Source of the DNA: Desulfocorpusculum sp964414345 | Lineage (GTDB): Bacteria > Desulfobacterota > Desulfocorpusculales > Desulfocorpusculum | Direction: 5' to 3' | DNA length: 64,000 bases | NCBI GenBank assembly: GCA_964414345.1 | Contig: CAYPWF010000001.1 | Span: 1 to 64,000 of the forward strand | In this document: positions 58,523 to 64,000 of the stretch, piece by piece | Layout: each line of letters starts with the position of its first letter | Position numbering within the stretch: position 1 is the first letter of the stretch | Translations under genes and position numbers: made by a program | The notes under the pieces: model-generated | Told to the model about the DNA's origin: nothing | The model's input: only the letters and a program-made list of their open reading frames with translations | The model's database searches: none

Positions 58523-59743
58523 TCAAGCCTCGGACTGCCCGGCTTCTTTGTACTGGTAAGGGATGGCCAGGGCAAGAATAAGACCCAGTACCGGCAGCGC
58601 GGCTGTGATCTGAAGGACCCTGAGCACACCCCAAACATCCGCCACCGAGCCCAGCACCGTGGCTGCAATTCCCCCCGTGCCTATGGCGAAGCCCACCATA
58701 AGCCCCGAGGCCATGCCCAATCTGTCAGGCAGCACGTGTTGCGCCATGACTATGGTGACCGAAAAGCTGGAGACAAGCACCGCGCCTGCCATCCCCAACA
58801 GGGCAAAGGCCGCAACCCCCTCTGCGGCCAGAAAGGCCCAGAGCAGGGGAAGGAGCAGTACCATGCTCCCCACAAAAAACCGCTTGTGACCCAAACGGTC
58901 TGCTATGGGAGCCCCTATGAGGGTGCCTGCAGCCCCCGACATGAGAAAGACGGTGACCATCTTGGCTGCGGTTCCTGCGCCGGCTTTGAGCACATCCACA
59001 AAGTAAAAAGGCACGAAAGCCACTATACCCATGTGGATAAGAGATCTCACTGTGACCGCCAGAATCAAAAGAAGGAGGGGGAACCATCTTTTTCCCAGGG
59101 GTCTGGGTCCTTGCCTGGAACCGTCTGAGATGCCGGCAAGGGCTGCCCTCTGAGGCTCAGAGAGCCATCCTAGCGATATAATTAGCATAATCCCGACCAG
59201 GAGTCCCGGCACCAAGAACACCAAGGTGCCCTTGAGCCCCATCCAGCCGTAACCAGCCACAGCCAGCAAGGGGCCTAAAGCGATGCCAACGTTGCCTCCC
59301 ACTGCAAAGATGGAGATGCCTGTGGCACGCCTCTTGCCGGTGAAAAACCGGGCTGCTTTGAAGCCCTCTGGATGAAAGCTGGCCACCCCCAGACCGCTTA
59401 CGAATACTGCAAGAAGCAAGGCCCAGAAGCCAGGGGCATAACCCAAACTGGAGAAGCCCACACTAGCTGCCAAGATTCCCACGGGCATGAGCCAGCTGCT
59501 TCCCCAGCGGTCAGAGAAGTAACCGAAAACAGGCTGTACTATGGAGGAAGTAAGGTTGCTGGTCATGAGCACGGCGCCGGCGGCCGCATAAGTGAGTTCG
59601 AAAGACTCCCGGATAAAAGGCAGAAGAACCGGAAGACCTCCTTGGCTCAAATCTGTTACCAGATGCCCCAGACCCAAAAGCAAAAGAGCTTTGAGCTGAA
59701 AACCTGGCACTTGGCTGCTAGAGAGTGTGGACTGTCCATTCAT
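58523..59743 (-). CDS. MFS transporter (fosmidomycin-resistance/AraJ-like)
   Basis: A 406-residue inner-membrane permease with 12 predicted helices. Residues LLGLGHLVTDLSQGGLPVLL, then FGYFSDRWGSSWLMPVG between helices 2 and 3, and IGAPIADRLGHKRF between helices 8 and 9 are major-facilitator signatures. The pattern resembles fosmidomycin-resistance-type exporters. ATG 59743 (MNGQSTLSSSQ) follows GGAG by 11 bases and is preferred to longer in-frame starts. The substrate is unknown. Confidence 0.88.
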   Translation of the reverse strand: MNGQSTLSSSQVPGFQLKALLLLGLGHLVTDLSQGGLPVLLPFIRESFELTYAAAGAVLMTSNLTSSIVQPVFGYFSDRWGSSWLMPVGILAASVGFSSLGYAPGFWALLLAVFVSGLGVASFHPEGFKAARFFTGKRRATGISIFAVGGNVGIALGPLLAVAGYGWMGLKGTLVFLVPGLLVGIMLIISLGWLSEPQRAALAGISDGSRQGPRPLGKRWFPLLLLILAVTVRSLIHMGIVAFVPFYFVDVLKAGAGTAAKMVTVFLMSGAAGTLIGAPIADRLGHKRFFVGSMVLLLPLLWAFLAAEGVAAFALLGMAGAVLVSSFSVTIVMAQHVLPDRLGMASGLMVGFAIGTGGIAATVLGSVADVWGVLRVLQITAALPVLGLILALAIPYQYKEAGQSEA

Positions 59744-60012
59744 ATTCCAAGATCTCCAAGTGGCTGACCCGATTCGGAGTCCCGAAGTTTTCATTCTAAG
59801 AGAAGAGAGAGGCTGTGGATAGGGCTTTTCCAAAGCCTTCTCGGGGCCTATTCAAAGGCAGAAAACGTTTTTTAGAAAAATCCGGCTCAGATGCAACTTA
59901 GTTAACATAAGATATATTATCAGACGTTATCAAGGTGGCCTGTTCCGCAAATCCGAGCCCGGGGGGGCTCGGTCCAGAGGGCCTTGTCCTGCTCCCTCCA
60001 AAGCGCGGGCCG
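59744..60012. other. Divergent intergenic region between MFS gene and fabH
   Basis: About 270 bases without a gene. It contains an AT-rich stretch (near 59900-59935, with TTAACATAAGATATATTATC) suited to a promoter for the minus-strand transporter, and a short hairpin around GAGCCCGGGGGGGCTC (near 59955). No repeat copy or RNA gene is recognisable. Confidence 0.4.
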
Positions 60013-60041
60013 TTGACAACAACCGGTGCTTGGGCTATGGT
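60013..60041 (+). promoter_or_regulatory. Sigma-70-type promoter for fabH
   Basis: TTGACA (60013-60018), a 17-base spacer and TATGGT (60036-60041). Initiation near 60048 would give a leader of about 29 bases containing the GGGAGGAG ribosome binding site before GTG 60077. Confidence 0.55.
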
Positions 60042-60076
60042 CTGTGTCCAACCATTGCGCGGATTGGGAGGAGCGA

Positions 60077-61075
60077 GTGACCAGCAAGCGAGTCAGGATA
60101 GTGGGGACCGGTTCATACCTTCCGGAGGGGGTTCTTTCCAACCAGGATTTGGAAAAGATGGTGGATACCACCGATGAGTGGATTTATACCAGAACAGGTA
60201 TCAAGGAACGCAGGATCGCAAGAGCGGATGAGAATACCTCAGATTTGGCCTTCAAGGCGAGCCTTCCTGCCCTGGAGATGGCCGGCCTATCGGCTGAGGA
60301 GCTGGAGCTTATAGTCATGGCCACCATAACCCCGGACACCCAGTGTCCAGCGGGGGCCAATTGGCTCCAGGCCAAGCTGAACGCCCAAAAAGCCGTGACA
60401 TTCGACATAGCAGCGGCCTGCTCCGGCTTCATCTTCGCCCTTTCTGTGGCCGAGCAGTATGTGAAAAACGGCACTTTCAAAAACGCCTTGGTCATAGGCG
60501 CCGAGATCATGAGCCGCACCGTGGACTACACTGACCGCTCCAGCTGCATTCTCTGGGGGGATGGCGCCGGCGCCTCGGTGGTGGTGCCCAGCCTGGACGG
60601 CGAGGGGGCTGGGGTTCTGTCCCTTTGCCTTCACACCGATGGGGCCAGCGGCGAGAACCTGCTTTTGCCCGGAGGCGGCTCCAAGACCACTCCCATAAGC
60701 CACGAGAGCGTTGAGAAAAACCTGCACACCCTAAGGATGATAGAGGCCAACCGCTCCTTCAAGGTGGCCGTCAACTGCTTCGCCGATTCCTGTCTGGAGG
60801 CGGTGGAACTGGCAGGCTACAGCATTCATGACGTGGACCATATCGTGCCCCACCAGGCCAATGCCAGGATCATCCAGGCCATGGCCAAGAAGCTGGGCGT
60901 CTCCATGGACAAGGTGGTCATGACCATAGAGAATTATGGAAACAGCTCTTCGGCCACGGTCCCCATAGCCCTGGACGACGCGGTGCGCTCTGGAAGGATC
61001 CGCAAGGGGGATCTGGTGCTGCTGACGGCCTTCGGGGGTGGACTCACTTGGGGGGCGGCCCTCATACGCTGGTGA
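60077..61075 (+). CDS. fabH: Beta-ketoacyl-ACP synthase III
   Basis: Initiates fatty acid synthesis by condensing acetyl-CoA (or a branched starter) with malonyl-ACP. The 332-residue protein has the catalytic triad Cys115 (DIAAACSGFIF), His in DHIVPHQANARII and Asn in ENYGNSSSATVP. The RTGIKERRIA and GGGLTWGAALIRW segments are typical. GTG 60077 sits three bases after GGGAGGAG; the frame from 60026 adds 17 unlikely residues. No other fab genes lie nearby. The 3' end overlaps the convergent ttuA gene by 14 bases. Confidence 0.95.
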   Translation: MTSKRVRIVGTGSYLPEGVLSNQDLEKMVDTTDEWIYTRTGIKERRIARADENTSDLAFKASLPALEMAGLSAEELELIVMATITPDTQCPAGANWLQAKLNAQKAVTFDIAAACSGFIFALSVAEQYVKNGTFKNALVIGAEIMSRTVDYTDRSSCILWGDGAGASVVVPSLDGEGAGVLSLCLHTDGASGENLLLPGGGSKTTPISHESVEKNLHTLRMIEANRSFKVAVNCFADSCLEAVELAGYSIHDVDHIVPHQANARIIQAMAKKLGVSMDKVVMTIENYGNSSSATVPIALDDAVRSGRIRKGDLVLLTAFGGGLTWGAALIRW

Positions 61076-61970
61076 GCCGGCAGAAGTTGCAAGGGTCCAT
61101 GAAGGAGGGGGACCCGCACACGGAACAACGGGTGAACCGGACCTCAGGGGTTTCTTCTTCCTGCCGCCCTCCCCAGGCTCTTGCCAGGTTCTCGCTCTGT
61201 CTGAGGAACCCCTGGTAGAAGTTTGCCTTGGTGCCAGGCATCCAGTCCTCCAGAAGGTTGAGCACCTCTTTGTAACGAAGCGAGGTGGCCCCCCGGCTCA
61301 TGGGGCATTCCTGGATGACATAGTCGATACCGCGCAAGATGGCATAAGCTGCGGTCTCCCTCTCGGTAAGCCTGCAAAGAGGTTGTACTTTGCGGGCCAA
61401 AAGATCCCCAACAGCCTCCAGAACCGGCCTTTGTTTTGAGAGATATTCCCATTGCCAATGAAGCAGGTTACCCAGAAGCCTTCCTGCCTCGTCATCCAAG
61501 TTGTGGCCGGTGGCCACAACCTTGTAGCCTCCCTCCAAGGCTGACTTGTTGAAAAAATGCCGCTTCACGATTCCGCAGACAGAGCACTCGGGCCTTCGGC
61601 TTCGCCTGGCCAGAAGGGGTATGGGTATTTGGAGTTCATCAAGGGAAACGATCTTGATGGGTAGGCCCCGTTGGGCTGCAAACCCCTCCACCTTGAACCG
61701 AGAGTGCGCCGAGTAGTCCCCGATACCCAAATCCAGGTGCATTCCGTGAGCCTGGTAGCCCAGCCTGCAGAGCAAATCCCAGAGGGCCAGGGAATCCTTT
61801 CCCCCCGAGACGCATACAAGCACCCTGTCGCCCTTCTCCATCATCCTGTGCTCATGGATGGCGCGGCGCACCTGCCTCTCTACAAACTCAAAGAAGCACT
61901 CCTGGCAAAAGGCGGTATGGTGGTTTTTCAGGTCCACCACGGCCTTTTTCTTGCATCGCCTGCACTTCAT
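61062..61970 (-). CDS. ttuA: tRNA 2-thiouridine synthetase TtuA-like (TtuA/Ncs6 family)
   Basis: A 302-residue PP-loop tRNA thiolase that adenylates uridine and inserts sulfur delivered by a TtuB-type carrier. The N-terminal zinc ribbon is Cys3, 6, 22 and 25. The PP-loop SGGKDS is at 55-60. The three iron-sulfur cysteines are Cys129, Cys132 (PECSVCG) and Cys222 (ECPMSRGA), nearly identical in position to the Thermus enzyme as I recall it. The C-terminal zinc ribbon is Cys282, 285, 294 and 297. The sulfur carrier gene follows upstream in the same orientation, which strengthens the call over TtcA. Confidence 0.92.
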   Translation of the reverse strand: MKCRRCKKKAVVDLKNHHTAFCQECFFEFVERQVRRAIHEHRMMEKGDRVLVCVSGGKDSLALWDLLCRLGYQAHGMHLDLGIGDYSAHSRFKVEGFAAQRGLPIKIVSLDELQIPIPLLARRSRRPECSVCGIVKRHFFNKSALEGGYKVVATGHNLDDEAGRLLGNLLHWQWEYLSKQRPVLEAVGDLLARKVQPLCRLTERETAAYAILRGIDYVIQECPMSRGATSLRYKEVLNLLEDWMPGTKANFYQGFLRQSENLARAWGGRQEEETPEVRFTRCSVCGSPSFMDPCNFCRLTSV

Positions 61971-61975
61971 GGGCC

Positions 61976-62173
61976 TCAGCCTCCGGAGATCACTGGAATT
62001 ATCTCCACCTGTTCCCCATCCTCTATACGGATGTCCCTTGTGAGCAGCTCACCCCTACGCATGACCAAAACGGCCCCTTCCACCAAAGACATCTCCCTGA
62101 GGAGTTCGTGGACTGTCTTGGGCCCCTTTATTTCTCTTTCCATGCCTGTTTGCCTGTTCAGGACTCGAATCAT
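61976..62173 (-). CDS. ttuB: ThiS/MoaD-like sulfur carrier, TtuB-like
   Basis: A 65-residue beta-grasp sulfur carrier ending in Gly-Gly (IPVISGG), the group that is activated to a thiocarboxylate. The internal ELLREMSLVEGAVLVMRRGE and EDGEQVEIIPV segments match ThiS/MoaD/TtuB. Its stop is five bases before the ttuA start, so the two are cotranscribed, and it most likely supplies sulfur to the thiolase. An E1-like activating enzyme is not in the window. Confidence 0.9.
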   Translation of the reverse strand: MIRVLNRQTGMEREIKGPKTVHELLREMSLVEGAVLVMRRGELLTRDIRIEDGEQVEIIPVISGG

Positions 62174-62191
62174 TCTTTGCTAGACCTCAAC

Positions 62192-63136
62192 TTATTCTGT
62201 TTTAACGAGTTTTAAGGTATAGCGATGCAGAAAAGGCACTCCCATCAAGGTGTCAGCCCAGTAGCGCATGGTGCACAGAAGCCCCACTCCTGCCATGGTG
62301 GCAGCATCCGCGTAAGGAGCAAAAAGAAGGATCAGGGCTGTGTCCCTCGTCCCCATGCCTGCCAAACTTATAGGCAACAGGCCCACCAGCAGGGAAAGGG
62401 GCACATAAGCCAAGACAGTGCCAGGCTCAATAGATTGCCCCAAGCTGGGGAAAAAGAGATAAATCTGAAGCAGGTGAAGACCCCAAAGCAAAAAAGAAAG
62501 GCCCATTACGCCTGTGAGGAGAAGTTTCTTCCCACGCCAGCGTCTCAAAAGCCAGTCCCATCCCAGAAGCATCTCCCTGAGGCGCATCCTAAAACCCCTC
62601 TCTTCTGCTGCCACGGACCCCAGCCACCTTCCCATGGGGAGAAAAAGCATCAGGCTTGTGCCCCCAATCACCCCCAGTGAGATGACCCAGGCCGCTTTCA
62701 TGGCTTGGGAGCCTGAAGGTGCCAAGGCGGCCCCCAGAAGCATCCAAGAGCACAGCCCCGCCAGATCCAGAATCTTTTCCATGAATACAGCAGGGACCCC
62801 TTTGGCAAAAGCCTGGGGAGCCCGCTCTTTCAGGAAATAGGCCTTACTCATCTCCCCGAGTTTGGACGGCAACAGGGCGTTGAGAGCTTTCCCGGCCATG
62901 ACCATTCCAAAGGACTCCCCCCAACTCATATTGGCCCAACCTTCTCCCATTAGCCACCAACGGGTTGCACTAACCAGGATTTGGGGTAGGAAACATATCA
63001 AAGCTGCTCCAAGCCAGAGGGGATCAGCCTTCCAAAGCCTTTCGGCCATGACACGCAGGTCTATGTGGGCGTAAATAATAGCCAGAATCGCCACCGAGCA
63101 GGCCAAGGCCCCCCAACGCAGTGCCATCTTTTTCAT
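62192..63136 (-). CDS. Flippase-like membrane protein (UPF0104/LPG synthase TM family)
   Basis: A 314-residue membrane protein with about eight hydrophobic segments. Family marks are the paired arginine-rich loop ISATRWWLMGEGWANMS-like text (VSATRWWLMGEGWANMSWGE) and LLVGLLPISLAGMGTRDTAL. ATG 63136 overlaps the stop of the upstream gene as ATGA; the longer frame begins at 63145. It is a distant paralogue of the 39049 protein. Function is likely lipid or glycolipid handling. Confidence 0.85.
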   Translation of the reverse strand: MKKMALRWGALACSVAILAIIYAHIDLRVMAERLWKADPLWLGAALICFLPQILVSATRWWLMGEGWANMSWGESFGMVMAGKALNALLPSKLGEMSKAYFLKERAPQAFAKGVPAVFMEKILDLAGLCSWMLLGAALAPSGSQAMKAAWVISLGVIGGTSLMLFLPMGRWLGSVAAEERGFRMRLREMLLGWDWLLRRWRGKKLLLTGVMGLSFLLWGLHLLQIYLFFPSLGQSIEPGTVLAYVPLSLLVGLLPISLAGMGTRDTALILLFAPYADAATMAGVGLLCTMRYWADTLMGVPFLHRYTLKLVKTE

Positions 63137-64000
63137 GGGAGGCACCTGGTGAGTTTGGCGTATCCTTCCTTTTCCAAGGCTGGGATCACTTTGCTGTAGT
63201 CAGTCCAAGACAAAAGGCAGCCCGGCCTGTACATGCGGCTTACTGCCACGTAGATGGAAGTGTGATCCGTCCCTGCCCAGAGTTCCACCAATTTGGAAGG
63301 CCCCCTGCCCTGCGCTTTCCAAATCTCCTCTGTAAGGCTCACCTCTGAGTCTATTTCCACTGTCCTGGCAAACCTCATGGGGTGTTTCCTCTTGCCCACT
63401 ATTAGGAGCCTCTGGAGGAGCCGCCTCACAAGATCGCTGCCCCACCCAGCCACAAGAAGCATCCCCAGGTGAAACAATGCCTGGGTAAAGGGGGTAGGGA
63501 TCTTGAAGCCTGAAATCCCGAATTGCCCCCCTACCCTTATGCCCTTTTCCAGGATCCTGACCTCGTACTCGTCCACAAGATGGGTCACAAGCACCTCACC
63601 GGAGGAAAGCTTGGCTGCAAGACCGCTGTCGCAATAGGCAAGTTTTCCATCCAGATGGTAACTAAGGGCTCCTCCTTTTGCCGCAGAAACCAGCAGGTGA
63701 CGATTGCTGTCTTTGTAAAGAAAAAGTTTGGCCTCAGAGAAGTACTTACTGAAACCCTGAGTGATTCTGCTTTCAACTGCATCCTCTTGGGGTAGCTCCT
63801 CCATGAAATCCAGGTAGGCTTGAAGATGATCGTAGCTAAGATGAGCACACATTCGGTCATCCTCAAGATAAACCCTTCTTCCCTTCTCCAAAGCCTTCAA
63901 GTAAAGATCCGCCATTTGAGCTGCAGCCTGAGAAAAACGGGCAGAAAGCTCAAGACCGTGAGGAAAAAGCAAGTAAGTGTTTCGGCTGCCGTATTCACCC
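63133..64000 (-). CDS. Uncharacterised protein, truncated by the window edge
   Basis: The frame is open from the stop at 63133 to the window end, and it reads NTYLLFPHGLELSARFSQ before the first listed TTG at 63972. The real start probably lies outside. I recognise no domain. The visible part is mixed alpha/beta with a hydrophobic stretch (LFHLGMLLVAGWGSDLVRRL) and an acidic EDDRMCAHLSYDHLQAYLDF segment. It is coupled by ATGA overlap to the flippase-like gene, so a shared role is plausible. Confidence 0.6.
   Translation of the reverse strand, partial: GEYGSRNTYLLFPHGLELSARFSQAAAQMADLYLKALEKGRRVYLEDDRMCAHLSYDHLQAYLDFMEELPQEDAVESRITQGFSKYFSEAKLFLYKDSNRHLLVSAAKGGALSYHLDGKLAYCDSGLAAKLSSGEVLVTHLVDEYEVRILEKGIRVGGQFGISGFKIPTPFTQALFHLGMLLVAGWGSDLVRRLLQRLLIVGKRKHPMRFARTVEIDSEVSLTEEIWKAQGRGPSKLVELWAGTDHTSIYVAVSRMYRPGCLLSWTDYSKVIPALEKEGYAKLTRCLP

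Noticed and set aside
61062..61970. TtcA (tRNA 2-thiocytidine synthetase)
   Set aside because: The two terminal zinc ribbons and the adjacent Gly-Gly carrier gene point to the TtuA/Ncs6 branch.
1..64000. CRISPR array, tRNA, rRNA or phage region
   Set aside because: No regularly spaced short repeats, cloverleaf-like segments, rRNA or phage and transposase genes were recognised by eye.

Overview
The window looks like a chromosomal segment of a Gram-negative, Desulfobacterota-like (former deltaproteobacterial) organism. That placement is inference. It rests on lptE, murJ and the leuS-lptE-holA order (outer membrane, proteobacterial synteny), a C-A-B ordered succinate dehydrogenase/fumarate reductase, many GTG/TTG starts behind strong GGAGG-type sites, and fairly high GC. 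A complete-looking TtuA/TtuB pair (tRNA 2-thiouridine synthesis, best known from thermophiles) suggests, but does not prove, a thermophilic lifestyle. I saw no tRNA, rRNA, CRISPR array or transposase.

Left part (1-18.6 kb), mostly housekeeping. It holds aspartate kinase, a ComEA-like helix-hairpin-helix protein, an HD phosphohydrolase, an AIR-synthase-like protein, an RlmI-type rRNA methyltransferase and a Dph6-like PP-loop enzyme. A pyruvoyl arginine decarboxylase and agmatinase pair makes putrescine. An NtrC-type two-component pair sits downstream of murJ. rpsT diverges from murJ, and holA, lptE and leuS follow.

Middle (18.6-32.1 kb), metabolism. An unusual acyl-CoA ligase comes first. A purine and methylthioadenosine salvage block follows (two tandem MtaD-like deaminases and a purine nucleoside phosphorylase, divergent from adenine deaminase, with a palindrome in the shared promoter region). 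Next is a tightly coupled operon of HD protein, MmgE/PrpD, FCD-type GntR regulator, cytochrome b, flavoprotein and iron-sulfur protein. Its promoter overlaps a 17-bp palindrome. The cytochrome b subunit looks internally duplicated.

Right-centre (32.5-55.8 kb), a large surface-glycan locus in two converging arms meeting near 41.74 kb. It encodes glycosyltransferases, two GT-C-like membrane proteins, a Wzx-like flippase, a polyprenyl-phosphate sugar-1-phosphate transferase, five P-loop sulfotransferases, three alkaline-phosphatase-superfamily proteins and a UDP-sulfoquinovose synthase (SQD1-type). Together they predict a polysaccharide that is both O-sulfated and sulfonated. This is the most interesting system in the window.

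Right end (55.8-64 kb): transketolase, a VOC protein, an MFS transporter, fabH, ttuA-ttuB, a second flippase-like membrane protein and an uncharacterised protein cut by the window edge.

Seven intergenic copies of an undesignated element of about 130-200 bp are scattered from 4.6 to 54.5 kb. They have a conserved order of segments, a terminal hairpin with a compensatory base change, and imperfect terminal inverted repeats, resembling a MITE or a mobile structured element.
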